Positions 21,771 to 34,576 are shown, numbered from the stretch's first letter. The stretch: DNA of 64,000 nt from Cryptomeria japonica (GCF_030272615.1 NW_026728917.1:310001-374000), one strand, 5' to 3'. The notes: a model not told the origin generated them from the letters alone. Translations and numbers: made by a program.

Positions 21771-21806
21771 AATAAATTAGTATATATAAAATATATAATA
21801 TAGTTA

Positions 21807-21947
21807 TCAACTGTAAAGAATCCAAAGCTGAAGTAATATACTAAGAACACCATAATAAAATTCATCAATTTTTGTTCCAAGGCTTACTGCGTCTTTGTAC
21901 GCGTCAGGATCGATCCCTTTCTTGGCCTCTTCATACTCAGTTGCCAT
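21807..21947 (-). pseudogene. Decayed first exon of a second ankyrin-PGG gene
   Basis: From ATG at 21947 the frame gives MATEYEEAKKGIDPDAYKDA, clearly related to MATEGQQLGGRIDPDAFKAA at the start of the intact ankyrin gene. Similarity stops after about 20-30 residues. The following sequence, ACTTCAGCTTTGG...TTTACAGTTGATAAC, resembles intron 1 of the intact gene (ACTTCAGCTTCTG...TTTACAGTTGATAAC, about 27670-27630). So most of exon 1 was deleted into intron 1. The TGA at 21807 closes a 46-codon frame. Confidence 0.65.
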
Positions 21948-23274
21948 AGATTTTTTTTTACATTGCTACCTTCAGCGCTATCAAATATGCTTTATTATAA
22001 TGTCATCAAATAATTCAACCTACAGTATGATCTATAGCAAATTTCTGTGTTTCAACCTTCAACACTAGTATTATGTCGTGTCTACAGAGGGAATACCCGT
22101 CCAAAAGGCGTGGAAGAAATAAGACTATGAGGAGATTCCATCGACAAGATAAATCTCACGACTGTGACACTGCCAAAATAGTGGTAATGTGAGTCTCGTT
22201 GCCTTCTCATAGAACTTTTTAACCTTTTTTTTTCAAATAGTAGCTACCTGAAGTGACCTTTCACTTTTTTTTTTCTATTCACGCTCAGTTGCCATGAAAT
22301 TTCTTTTCTATTGCCATGAAGTTTTATTTTTCTACTACATTTATACTCTAAAAAATTTGCAGGTTAGTGACGACTCTTAGCTTTATCTAACCTACCGACC
22401 CTTAGATTCAAGATAATTTTTTTTCTAGGGTGATTGATCATTCTGCTAGGCTCTTGACGATAGTCTTGAACATCTGTTTACACAATATTAAATAATGTGA
22501 TTACAAAGTATTATGCTGTGAAATGGATGCGGCTCCACATATTGCAATAATAGACTTTCTTTAAACATAAAGAGAAAAATGGACATCAAGTCTAAAAGGC
22601 GTGGAAAATATATGACAGAAAGAAGTGTCCATCGTCAACATTAACCCCATGACTACGACCTCGCGAAAGAGTGCCAACACTAAAGTGATTAATCGTTCTG
22701 TTTGTCTATTCGTGGTTAGTTGACATGACATCTTTCTTTCGTCATTTTCTAAGGCTGGTCAAGATGCTTCCTTATAATATCAGTGAATAATGTGACATAA
22801 ACTATTCTGTTGTGAAATGGATACGGCTCTACACATTAGAATGCATCCTCACTTTAAAGTAGAAAAATGGGCATAGCTGTTAAAAAAGACATGAAATGAC
22901 AATATGACAGAAAGGTGATTCTCTTGAAGAAATTGATTTCATGGCTGTCAGTTTTTGGAAGTGGAGTAAATTGTTTTGAAAATGAATAATAGCTTTATTG
23001 TATTTAATAAATTAAAAAGAGAACAATATGACATATTTCCAATGTTTTAGTCAGGTTGCATTTATGTTAGGAACAATCAAGGACTAACTTCTTTTCTTAC
23101 AATGAACAATAGTCAAAGAAGCATCAACATTACTCGTAAAACATTTCAGAGTAGTGGAGTAGGCACCTTCAAAGCAGACAAATGAACTTTTCTAATCATC
23201 ACATTATTTTGAAAAGGGAGTCTTGTCATCAAAAGATAGAGAATAAAGAACCACCAAAAGGATAGGACATAAAT
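21948..23274. repeat. Degenerate repeats, partly of ankyrin-gene start regions
   Basis: CTCAGTTGCCATGAAAT (about 22287) and GTTAGTTGACATGACAT (about 22712) echo the start-codon region CTCAGTTGCCATAGAT at 21936. Two copies of a roughly 295-bp unit are visible: GCTGTGAAATGGATGCGGCTC near 22515 and TTGTGAAATGGATACGGCTC near 22810, each followed by AAAAATGG(A/G)CAT. No open gene. Base 22274 is T here and G in unit 2. Confidence 0.4.
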
Positions 23275-25450
23275 TAACATATATATGTTATGTTCGATGC
23301 AATGTTGTGATTATTTTGAGGAAATATTTTGATACATGTATCTTATGTACAATGGTGAAATTTTATTTGGAGTTGAAATTATTCCCATATCCTTCTATCT
23401 ACCTATTACACACATTTATTCCCATGAATAGTTACCCAACCTTATATGTGCATGCTGCCATACATTTTGTTTATATTTAAGAAGTTATGACGCTCACCCT
23501 TACAAAAAAATCTCATCTAGTTCTTACTTGTCTAGATCTAATCATTTGATTGTGTAAGATTATTTTTCTAGTCACATGATTGACCACAAAATTCGGCACC
23601 TAAGCCTCATATTTAAAAATTAATAAATATAATTAATTTTCACCAAATAATCCTTTTTACTTTCACCTAGAGTTGAAAAAAAAAAGAAGCTTACATCATT
23701 AGGTGTTATGAGTTACAATTTAATGAAATTTAGTTTTATTTATTCCATATTTGTCATCTTTCAAGAATCCTCTCTCATTGTCTAGTATTAAAGTAGAATA
23801 AATAGTGAAACATTTAGATTTAATAAATGAAAAAGAATAACAAACTTGTAATTGATAGCCCTTGCTTGCTATCATCAATATTTGTACATTTTCTAGGGAT
23901 TTAATTAAGGAAATTTATCTCTTAAAGACATAATAAAGATCATTCAAGTTATTTCAAACTATTGATAGTCTCGAGATGTTTAAGAAGATAAGACTAGATT
24001 GAGTTTCACCTAGAGGGAAGCAAAATGTTTGTCAAGCCATAAGAATATAAAGATTTCATGATCACAAATTCGACCCATAATTCTAATCTTTAACTTTATA
24101 GAACAAAGGATTAATATAGAATTTGAGACCATATTTATGAAGAGAGATTGCCTTTCTAAATTACAAAGATAAAATAATCTAGAATCTTCATTAGAAATCA
24201 AAATTAGTTAATCAAAATATTACATACCCTTATTCATGATATGTATTTCTAAATATAATAGATATAGTTATCAATTTTCTATTACCCACCTATCTTTAAT
24301 TAATTCAAACTAAGGGGACATTTTGATAAGTAATGTTCTCTTTTGTTCTCAAATTTCACTTGTAAGATACAAGCTACCAATGGGACATTTGTTTTTCTAT
24401 TTTGTAGGTTCTCATGATGAGAGCATGTTGAAAGTATATAGTTAAATTATTATTTAAGTTATCATGTCTTAATAGGGTTGATTACTTATATGGACACATC
24501 AACTTCATATAATCTATATCTAATTAGATATCAAATTTACATGAACATTTTTGAGTGCTATAATATTTTTGATGCATGATCAATTAGGATTCAGACACAA
24601 TTCAATGTAACGGAAAATATAATTATGAAACTAGCATATATATGTTATTTTCTATGCAATATTGTGAATATTTTTAGGAAATGCTTGGATACATATATCT
24701 TATGAACAATACTGCAATATTGTATGGAATTTTGACTATTCTCCTATCCTTAGGTATATTAATATACATATGCATTCCCATGAATAGTTACCTAATTTTA
24801 TATGCGCACACTACCATACATTATACTTATCTAAGAAGTTATGACACTTATCCACACACGAACTCTCATCTAGTTCTTTTTTCCTTAGATCTAGTCATTT
24901 GATTGTCTAGGATCATTTCTATAGTCACATGATTGACCACATAATTACACACCTTAGCCTCATATTTAAACAAAAATAAATAAATAAATTACCAACTAAT
25001 GCTCTTTACCTTCCCCATCTAGAGTTGCAAAAGTACAAGCTTGGATGATCAGATGTTTTGTGTTACTGTGTTACCTATTAATTTTTATGTTTACAAATGA
25101 TTTTTGTTGGATTTTTTGGTTTCATATTTATAAATGTAAATTTAGGTTAGTCAAATGTTCATATTTCTTACTTAGTTGAGCAATCTCCTATTTTATTCGT
25201 AAAAGTTCACTTGTGAGATGGAAGCTATTCATGGAATATTTTTCTTCTATCTTTTAGGCTCTCATAAGGAATGCATTTTTAATGATGTACTTGTATGATC
25301 ATGTCTAGATAAGGTCCCTTACTTTATATGGACCCACCCTCTTTTGTAATGAAGAGAGATTGCATTTCCAAATACAAAGGCAAAATAATCTATCCATTCA
25401 TCAAGAACCCACAATCTTCAATCAAAAGACTAAACACCCTTATACACTTT
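23275..25450. repeat. Two diverged copies of an about 1-kb non-coding segment
   Basis: Copy A (about 23275-24240) and copy B (about 24635-25420) share ordered blocks: ATATATGTTAT, CATGAATAGTTACC, AAGAAGTTATGAC, TCACATGATTGACCACA, GCCTCATATTTAAA, AGAGTTG near an AAGCTT or AAGCTTGGATG, and GAAGAGAGATTGC. A further stretch (TTCACTTGTAAGATACAAGC near 24357; TTCACTTGTGAGATGGAAGC near 25207) also pairs. No coding potential. Confidence 0.5.
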
Positions 25451-25729
25451 ATTTGTTTTCAAGAATCATAAATATAATCATTTAAATATAAAAATAATTT
25501 ACAAAAATATTATTGACAGTAAATCTAACATTCAACTTGAAGCATACACATATCAAATCAGCTCTAAGCACGCAAGTATCTGATTTGAACACAGATGTAG
25601 ATACTTTGTACACTTCTAATAATATGAAAACATTTAATATTATAAGACATAGTTGAATACGATCAAAGTCATGTAGAAATAAGAAGCTGCAACACTGTAT
25701 CAGACTTGCAAAAGCAACTTTCCCAAACC
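25451..25729. other. 3' flank of the ankyrin-PGG gene
   Basis: AT-rich sequence downstream (minus sense) of the stop at 25730; probably holds the 3' UTR. I do not see a decisive poly(A) signal. Confidence 0.4.
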
Positions 25730-28389
25730 TTATTTATCGTTCTCATTGCTATGGTAGTATAGGATAGCAAGCCACTTGGTTTTGGACCGGCGCACCAAGT
25801 CCAAAAGCCCCCATCTTTCTAATTTTATCCACACGTATTCCCCCAGACGGTCAGAAAGAAAAGGAAGTAGACCGTTCAGGTGGTTAAACCTAGCCTTCTT
25901 CACTGTAAACTTTGCAGCCATGTAGAAAAAAGTGAAATTACCACAGAAGCAGATGATCAAGCACGCCCCAAGAATGAACCAAGCCAGCTCGGGATTCATG
26001 TTGGAAAGCATGGCATACACTGCAAGCATGAAGCCATAGGCCGTAAAGGCAAACGTGGCACAAACCAATAGGTTGGTAATACAGAGGAACAATACCTTAT
26101 TTCCCGTGGTAATAGGTGTACTCATCTGCCACATCAGCACCACTAAGAGCGACAGAAAGAATGCCACACAATCAAAGATGAGAAAAACCTTGAAGGAGGC
26201 CAACGGAAGCAGAATCGGCGAACCTAAACTCTTGTCTGAGCCAGTTCCAGGCGCAGGCGCAGGCGAAATTCCCGATCCCTTTGAGTCCCCATTTCCATTC
26301 CCATCGTCCGTCACGAAACTGCCCGGAGCAGTGAAAGCTGCCGTAAATGACATTGTCGCTAATAGAACTGCCACCACTAGTTCTGTGTTGCGCCTGTCCT
26401 CATATGTTTTGTCCACCATCTCAACAGCAACCTCATGTTTCTCTGCACTCACCTTTGGAGCGCTGTACAAGAATGGCTTGCGATTGGAAGGATAACTGGC
26501 CAGAACTGAAATTATCTTGTCAGATTCGTGATAGTGCGTGTTCTCTCTCACGATATCAAAGGCCGTTAAGCCTGCCTTGTTGACAGCAAACTTGTTTATC
26601 CCCGCTATACAAAGCAACGACTTCACCATCTGAAAAATGCAAACTCAAATAAGTTCATAAAAATTAAATGATCTATTGGAACTAACTATGCATAAAGATT
26701 TCTTCTACGGAAGTTCTTGCCGTGATGATTTTAATTTCTGTCTTCAGTAGAAATACTTTCAGTAATTTGACTCTATATATAGACGAGATTAGATTAAGAA
26801 TCTACACAAACCCAAAACTTATATAGCTGTACACAGTAATTGGTTGAAAGAACAAACTTCAGCAGTGACAAACAGAGGTTTGTATAAAAAGAGACTTACA
26901 TTCAAGTCTTTTTTCTTTGCTGCAATATGCAGTGGTGTGTCTCCTTCACTTATCCTCGAAAAAGGAGATTTCATTTCACCCGCATCTGTGTTTCCTCCAC
27001 TTTTCACGGGCTCATCTTTTGGATCTTTCTTTTCAGCCGGATCTGTCTTTCCTCCACTTCGCAGAGGCTCTTCATGTGGAGGTTTGTCAAGTCCCTTGTT
27101 GACCAAGTATGATAAGCCTACCTCTTCGTTCAGGTAATCAACAATTCGCACTTGCCTAACTAGGGCAGCTAAGTGCAGAACGTTCATTCCACAACTATTC
27201 CGTATTTCGACAGCGTCTGGCCTCTCATTTATCAACTCTTGTACTGCTTCCAGATGACCCAATTTCGCTGCCACACAGATGGGAGTTTCTTGGCTGTCAT
27301 TAACCCAATAACACAGTTCGGCCTCAAATTTTATTAACTTCTTTATTATATGCACGTAGTTTCTTTCAACAGCTATATGCAGAGCTGTGTTGCCAAGTTC
27401 GTCCTTACGTTGGATTAACTGCTTCGCATCTGATAAATTTAGTATATGATCAACTAGATCTGTAAAAGAAGCATCCAAAATCATTGCCTTAAGTTAGATA
27501 AGATGTTCTTCAAGAAGGGCCAAGGGTAAGAGAATGCCTAATTTACCTTTGTTGAAGCGATACAGACCTCAACTAATATAACAACATAAATACAGAATTC
27601 AACTAAATACACGAAGAAGTAAAGAAGAACTCATTGGTTATCAACTGTAAACGAACAGAAGCTGAAGTAAAATAGAAACAACATAATCAAACGACTTGAA
27701 AAAATAGAAAGAACTGAAACATGATAGACAATCATCCTCGTGTTATTTAAGATAAAGAAAAAATTGGGGACAAAATGATATTTGTCTTGAACCGTTAAAT
27801 TAGGAGATGCTTAGCAGATACTTTTACAAACTTATAGGCAAAGAAATCCTAAAATCGAAATAAAATAACCTGAATCTCCTCTGTTTACTGCAACAGATAA
27901 ACAGTTCCTCTTGTGCACCGTACTTTCGAGTAAGCTCGACGGAGATGCGTCAAATATTGCCTTCACTGTCTCTAAATTGCCGCTTTCGTAGGCTTTGAAC
28001 AAAGCTGTTTCATCAAGCTTATTGCGGAGATCCACACCACTTTCTGGTTGTTGGAGTAGAATCTTCACAACGTTGGAGAAACCTCCCTGCGCAGCCAAGT
28101 GTAACGCAGTATCCTTTTCGGCATTGGTAGCATTCACAAGCAGAGGCTTCACTTCGGGATCGGTTTCCTTCAGAAGTTGACGATTGAGTTGCAGGAGCTG
28201 TTGAATGAAGTGTAGATTTCCTACACTAGCAGCCAAATGGAGAAGAGTATTTTCCCCTCCAGGTGTAATATTGTTGAGAGCTGCTTTAAGTTGGGAACTC
28301 AGTTGTTGATCGATCCTTAAACGCGTTACCGCAGCTTTGAAGGCGTCAGGATCGATCCTTCCGCCGAGTTGTTGACCCTCAGTGGCCAT
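25730..28389 (-). CDS. Ankyrin-repeat, PGG-domain membrane protein, three exons, copy 1
   Basis: Intact gene of the plant ACD6/ITN1-like family, membrane proteins implicated in defence, cell-death and salt/ROS signalling. Exon 1 is 28389-27870, exon 2 27459-26900, exon 3 26629-25730; introns 27869-27460 (GT..AG, 410 bp) and 26899-26630 (GT..AG, 270 bp). The parts join in frame (520+560+900 nt) to 659 residues. Residues about 45-175 and 190-360 carry ankyrin repeats (NTLLHLAASVGNLHF, DTALHLAAQGGFSNV, GNTALHIAVERNY, GDTPLHIAAKKKD), with a charged Lys/Asp/Gly insert at about 300-345. Residues about 443-465 form the PGG motif region (ELVVAVLLATMSFTAAFTAP, with APGS in place of PPGG), then a Gly/Pro/Ala-rich loop. 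Four hydrophobic spans lie near 444-460, 506-527, 538-567 and 574-598. The ATG is supported by the conserved start of the decayed relative at 21947. Length fits the family (about 590-670). Exact function unknown. Confidence 0.92.
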
Positions 28390-28921
28390 GCTAAATATCT
28401 GCCGTTACAGCCTTCAACACCAAGGCACGCTTCTTTGTAATAGGATTGAATAATACTACATTCAGTATTATGCCAGAAACTACATAATAGAATATGTGGT
28501 CTCAGTTTTTCCACAAGGGAAACATTAAAAATACAAGTATCCACATCTTACACTTCAGGGTTTCCACAACTTTAGTTGGAATCTCACTTTTTCTTTCGTT
28601 GGAACAGATACAACATTTTGACCTTGACTGGGTGCAAATAACCAGTGTTAATTAGCTTTGATTGGGTGCCAAGTAATTACTCTAGTTTGGTGCGAATAAT
28701 ATGACTATGGGGTGTTCTGCTAGAACATTATTTTTTTAATACTTGAAGTGATCCTACACGTCAAAATTACTACAACTTTTTCATAGTTGGAATGTCTATT
28801 TTTCTTAGATGAAAGTGTACATTGAAATCAAATACAAATTTTTTTTATCATTTATAATTTAATAATTTATTCTATGTGAAATATGTACACATTTTATTTA
28901 ATGTTGAGTTTATTTCAGTGG
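28390..28921. other. 5' flank of the ankyrin-PGG gene
   Basis: Upstream region (minus sense) of the start at 28389; part is presumably 5' UTR and promoter. The first about 60 bp weakly resemble the flank of the decayed relative (CTTCAACACCAAG against CTTCAGCGCTATC). No convincing TATA box located. Contains a TGGGTGC(A/C)AA(T/G)TAA-type motif twice (about 28630 and 28665). It runs into unit 2 at 28922. Confidence 0.35.
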
Positions 28922-29113
28922 ATTAGATAATTATTTAATATAGTTATATTTCAATAAACGATATAACTGTTGTTTAAATTAATTTCTTTCTTTTCATTCT
29001 ATCATTCTTATTCAATTACATATATTTTCATACATTGCACATTATGTTGTCTTTATTTACACACATTTTTATACATGTACCATTTACTATAACCGATGCA
29101 CTGCAAAATAGGA

Positions 29114-30661
29114 TGTTAGGAACACAAACAAAAGACTCAAGAATCAACTGTTAGTGTTAGTATCATAAACGAAATACGATCCTAAGCAAGCATATGAAGA
29201 GAGATCAAACATTTAATGGAAAGTATGCAAAAACAAAAGAAAGACACAAGACCCTTCCAAATGCTTGCCAACATGTTCATAGTAGCTTCTCCCTTGTTCC
29301 TCTCCTCTCCAAGTTCCACATGAGTGTAGCCCTTAGCTCTTTGCACTACTATGGAAGTCTTATGGAGATTCAAGATTTATGAAAAATGATTTAAAATATG
29401 CAAATGCAAGCGAAATATGAGAAAGCCTAATTAAGCTATCTTGGTTTTAACCAAAATAACAATGTAGATTAGATGACTCCTAAAATGATCTCTTAAATTT
29501 CACTATAGATTAGATGCATACAAGATTTCTGGATCTGAATTATGAAGGAATGGGCTCTATTTATAGGAAAAATAGGGCAATGGATGGTTGAGATTAAGTA
29601 ATCTCAACAAGGGTCAAGATAGAAAGATTTATGATCCATGTGAGGGCTTTCAACCCAATCCCAGGATGACAAATGCCAACATGAGATGGCTTGAGAGGAG
29701 AGGGAAGAAGCATTAAATGCTTGAAATGACATGAAGGTTAGGTTAGGAGTTAAGGTTAAGCTTGAGTTGAATGAATAAAGTCGCTATCCAATGAATAATG
29801 CCTTTATCCAATGGCTAAACTCTTGTACAAGAGTTAGTGGGTGAGTTGAGTTAACCATTAATGCTTGAAGAGACCCATGAGTCAAAAGGATGGTTAAGTT
29901 AGAGGAAAGTCTCTAACCATGTGGGTGAGTTGAGTTAAGCATTAATGGTCATGTAAGAGCCATTAATGGTTTGGAATACTTTAGGCGTTAACCTGTTGAA
30001 TACATAAAGCCTTTAATGCTTTTCAAAGACTTTGAGGCTTTGAGAAGTGACTTCAAGTTGCCTAGGAATGTGACAATATTTAGGAAATGGATTAGGCAAA
30101 TTAGGAATGGTTTAGAAGAATTTAGAAAGTGGTTAGAATTGTCTAGAAGGGGATTTAAGATGTAAGTGGGTTTGGTGGGTGAGGGAAAATAGGATTTTAA
30201 TTAAAATAAAATTCATTTATTTCAACTAAATAGGTGCAACTTGCATTTGTAGGAGAATGCAAGTGGGGGGAGGGGGGGAGTAGTTTAAGGATTTAAATAA
30301 ATATTTTATTATTTATTTAAAAGAGGAAAGAGGGTTAAATTCAATAAATATGTTTTATTCATTTAATTCCTTAAGAATGTAGCTTAATTAATATTTAAAT
30401 AAATTGAATAATTTATTTAATTAATAGGAGAAGAGGCTGAGGATGAATTAATTAAATTTTAATTTAATTAACTGATTATTAATAGTTAAATAATCAAATA
30501 AATAGTAAATATTCATTTAATTAAATGGACAGATTTATGTGACTACTTTTGCCCCTCTTTGAGACGGTGCGGTTTATCACATCGTTTCAAAGAAAGAAAA
30601 ATAGGTGTGAAGAAATATGCCCCATAAATGTTAATTTAGTGGGTGCTATGTCCCCTCGACA
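29114..30661 (-). mobile_element. LTR-like block, copy 2
   Basis: Second copy of the block at 193-1740, with TATAAATAG at 29558-29566 (minus). No difference seen. Confidence 0.4.
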
Positions 30662-30965
30662 GATGGGCTAAAAAATTTCAAAAAATCGGGTGATCTCTCG
30701 AAAAAGAACAAGAAGTTGAGGGGAGGTAGAATACAAGAAATTAGCAATAACGGTGAAATGATGGGAGAAAAATGGGGGTAAAATGAGGAAATGAGAGACG
30801 TTGGAAGTTTAGAGGGACCACAACAGTAAGCGGGGTGAATTAGGGTTAGGGCTGGATGGTATATATGGGGGGGAAGGGGAAAAAATAGGCTCATTTGCAC
30901 CTATCTCCTTGGCAGTTTAGAGCTCTGATAGGGAATTTTTGGTGAAGGAGTGAGCAACGATCATC

Positions 30966-31052
30966 ATGCCTATGCCTATAGAAGATCACCGGCTAGAGTG
31001 GATCTGTCGATTCCAACAGCCAGACAACTACAAACCAGCTATACACAAATTT
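30966..31052 (+). pseudogene. Possible PMD first exon, copy 2
   Basis: Same 29-codon frame as at 2045, closed by TGA at 31053. Confidence 0.3.
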
Positions 31053-31115
31053 TGAATTTTGTGTTTTGTGCATTTTTGGCATGTTTTTTCAGGCATCAAA
31101 GTCCAATCAAGATAA

Positions 31116-31401
31116 TAGCGCTAAAACCATGTTTTAATGCTATTGTCGCCTAGAATAGCACTATTATGCCGCAATGGTGCTATTGTATAGTAGTTGTAGC
31201 GCTTGTGTTAGGTTTAGTGCTTTCATTACATAGTAGTAGTGGTATTGTAGTATTAGCACGTTTGTATGTTTGTTGTAGTGCTGTTGTTATTGAATAGCAT
31301 TGTTGTGTAGTTAATTTAGCGTGTTTGATTGTTTAGCACTTTTGTGCACAAATTGTGGCGCTATTGTGAGCAGAATAGCACTATTGTGATAAAAATTCCC
31401 C
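31116..31401. repeat. AGCGCTATTGT degenerate repeat, copy 2
   Basis: Same as 2195-2480; no length change seen although tandem repeats of this kind are often unstable. Confidence 0.55.
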
Positions 31402-31638
31402 AGTGTTAGAGAACATAGCCTGATGTCTCAGTTGATTGTTTGATTGGTTGTTTTGGTGAATTATAGCAGCCCCCTTGAGACTAGGTCATTATGATAAATG
31501 TCTGTTGTAGTCTAGGATTGCCATAATCGATTACCTATTGAGACCCGAAGATACTTGATCAAAGTATCTGTTGATAGTCTAGGTTGAAAACTTAAGAAAG
31601 TTTGTACCAAAACAACTAATGTTTGTTGATGTGTGTAA

Positions 31639-33618
31639 GAGGACGTGCCTGTTCTACAGATGCCGGAGCAGCATCCTGCCACATAGCAGCTGACAGAGGC
31701 AGACAGATTCTGCGTCGCTGCGACTAGTTTGTACGATATGATCTATCGTCCCGTGATTCGGATGAATTGCGGACTGATGACAGCACTGGCCGAGCATTGG
31801 CATAGTGAGATATGTACCTTCTACCTGGCGATGGGAGAGATGACAGTGATGCTAGAGGATGTGTGGAGGATACTACACATCCTGATTAGAGGGGAGCTGG
31901 TGACCTATGATCAAGCATTAGGGACGACGACGGTGTAGAGAATATTTGCTGATGATGTTTATATTGAGGATGACTTTGTATCCTAGGAGGACATAGTAGC
32001 ATTGTATGAGCCTTTACCAATAGTTTTATCCAGGATCGTCGGGGGTTTGGTGTGCCCCGACTGACGTTCACATGGACTAGCCGTTGGTTGGGACCAGGTG
32101 ATTGAGAAGATGATGACTGAGAGGACCCACTATGCCTGGGGACCATGTGTGCTAGCACATATTTATAGGGAGCTACACGAGGTGGTGTACCGAGAGAAGA
32201 GATCACTAGCAGTAGGGATCACATTACTACACATCTGGGCTTGGGAGCACTTGCCAGTCACACGAACAGTCTACTTGATATTTAGGGTGATATATCAGCC
32301 CTATGTTTATATGTATGGAGGGATGATGAGCCAGCCCCATCTGAGGAAGTTGGATTTTTTGTGACGGGCTTTAGATGACCTAGATACAGTGATATGGAGG
32401 TTGTATATCGAGTGTGAGCCTTGGGAGGATGATGCAGAAGTGCTACTGTATGTATTTATGACACACTTTTTGATTGGGCGCACATCCTACCTTATAGAGA
32501 GACAGGTGCCAGGGAGAGTGATGAGGCAGTTTTGACGGAGGTAGGGATTGTCGAGAGGCTCAGGGGAGTATGCATGGGTAGTACGGGAGAGATTTTAGTG
32601 GGGACCAATGTTACCATATGATCAGGCCTTGATAGAGTTCCAGAATTTACAGGCGAGACCAGGGCATATGAGGCCTGAGATTGTCGATGCAGGGGTGACA
32701 GAGGAGTACACACAGTATCATACTGCACATCTGATTATATAGATTTCAGATCCGATCGAGCCTATACCACCTTTTGAGGATGAGAGGAGATGATAAAGGA
32801 GGAAGAGAGGAGGTCGAGGAGTAGGAGGAGGAGATGGAGGTGGTGGAGGAGGATTTGGTGGAGCAGGAAAAGGTGGAGGAGGAGATGGAGGTGGTGGAGT
32901 ATTTGGTGGAGCAGGAGGAGGTGGAGGACGAGGAGGATTTGGTGGTGGAGGGGGATTTGGAGGTGGAGGTGGTGGAGGAGGATGATTACAGAGGAGAGGT
33001 AGAGGGGGAGAGTCGTTGCGACTATCACAGGGTCCACTGATACGAGGGGCTGCCAAAGAAGGAGGTAGGGATATTGGTGGGGGTGTAGTGCCTATGGAGA
33101 TGGGAGAGGGAGCCATAGGTGGAGGAGAGGTTCCTATGGAGATGGGAGGGGGAGAGATAGGTGGAGGAGATGGAGATGTATGGGAGTATATGATTTTACA
33201 CTCACAGACTCGGTTAGAGGATAGCGAGGCAGAGATTGCAGCTAGAGATGTCCAACTATTTGCATGGGAGGTGGAGCTGACTGTAGTGAGGAAAGAGAGA
33301 GATGATCTGGTGGACAGGTTGAGGGAGGTGCAGGATAGAGTCCAAGTCTTGGAGGGAGCATAGGCATAGGGTCCAACTGAGGTGGTGTTGAGGGAGATGT
33401 GACAGGCAAGTGGAGAGATTGACTATTGGTGGGGAATATATGAGCTGGTTGTGCCAGTTAGTCAGCAAGCACTGAGCTATTCTAAGATGCGGTGGGCAAG
33501 ATCAAAGTGGTCACAGAGGGCTCAGAGAAGTGGGGGTGTTATGGGTCCTCCTCAGTGAGGTGGTGGGGGAGGAGTAGGGGGTAGTCGTGGTGCAGCATCT
33601 GGCCAGAGTGCCATTTGA
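31639..33618 (+). pseudogene. PMD protein relic, copy 2
   Basis: Same frame and same 16 internal stops as copy 1 (first TAG at 31684, final TGA at 33616). The GGA/GGT tract lies at 32787-32982 and is of equal length. Confidence 0.6.
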
Positions 33619-34576
33619 GATATTTTAGGTACTTGTTACATTATTATTTTGGACTGTGACTTGGATGGATTTTGGTAGTCGATATATTTTGACATCATTG
33701 TACTATGATACATGTAATCTTTTTTTTTAATGTGATATATGAAGAGATCCCATGCTTTGATATTATATGCATATGTATGATGACACCTATATTGTTGATA
33801 CAGGATGATGATTATGAGTTATGCTTAGATTCATGCTATGGATGATTTGATTACTATATATACATGGTGATGATATGATTTCTAGATGCATGCTATGGAT
33901 GATTTGTCTAATTATGTGGATGCAGGTAGAAGATGGACGATGCTTGTGGTAATGATGTTAATTATGATGTAATGATGATGATGTATGCAAAAATAATGAG
34001 TTGAAATAATGCATAATGATGTTTGTGATAGATAATACTTGTTCATTTTTTATGATATGATATGAGTAAATGATGCATGTTGTAAGATGAATCTAAGTGA
34101 ATCAAATGTGTATGCAAATGTGATGTATGAATGCACTTTAAATGGATGAACAAATGTTGATACAAATGTTTATGTATGAATGCACTTAAATGAATGTATC
34201 TAAATGATGTAATGTTTATGAGATGTATTTAAAATTAATCTAAATGACTAAAATGATTCAAAACATAACTAAGTGATAAATGAGATTGAAATGATAATGC
34301 AAATAAATGCAAATAGGGGATAAAGAATAATGAATAACTGCACCTTAATGCAATTAAAGGATAATGAATAACTGCACCTTAGTGCAATTGGAGGATAATG
34401 CATGCATCTCATGAATCTAGATGAAACAAAATGGGGAAAAATGCACCTATGAAATGAATTCTAAATGAACTTAAAGGATGATGAAAGGAATGCATATTTA
34501 AAATGAATGCACTACATGGATGAATGAATGTTCTTTATAACAAATTCACTTAAATGAAATGCAACTAAATTATAGT
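33619..34576. other. AT-rich ATGATG spacer, copy 2
   Basis: Contains the 34-bp duplication at 34328-34395. Base 33787 is C, as in unit 3, against G in unit 1. Confidence 0.5.

Larger units (their letters stand above)
1..28921. repeat. Tandem array unit 1 (28,921 bp)
   Basis: Position 1 matches 28922, and from there every block I compared recurs in the same order and orientation. The offset is +28921 up to the AG microsatellite and +28918 after it, because unit 1 carries one extra AGG triplet at about 12044. The start point is only where the window begins; the true unit edges could lie anywhere in the period. The array may be a real recent tandem duplication or an assembly error. Confidence 0.97.

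Noticed and set aside
25880-26583. Plus-strand frames of 63-146 residues across the ankyrin gene
   Set aside because: Antisense of the well-supported exon 3; same for the plus-strand frames at 26844-27137 and 27995-28180.
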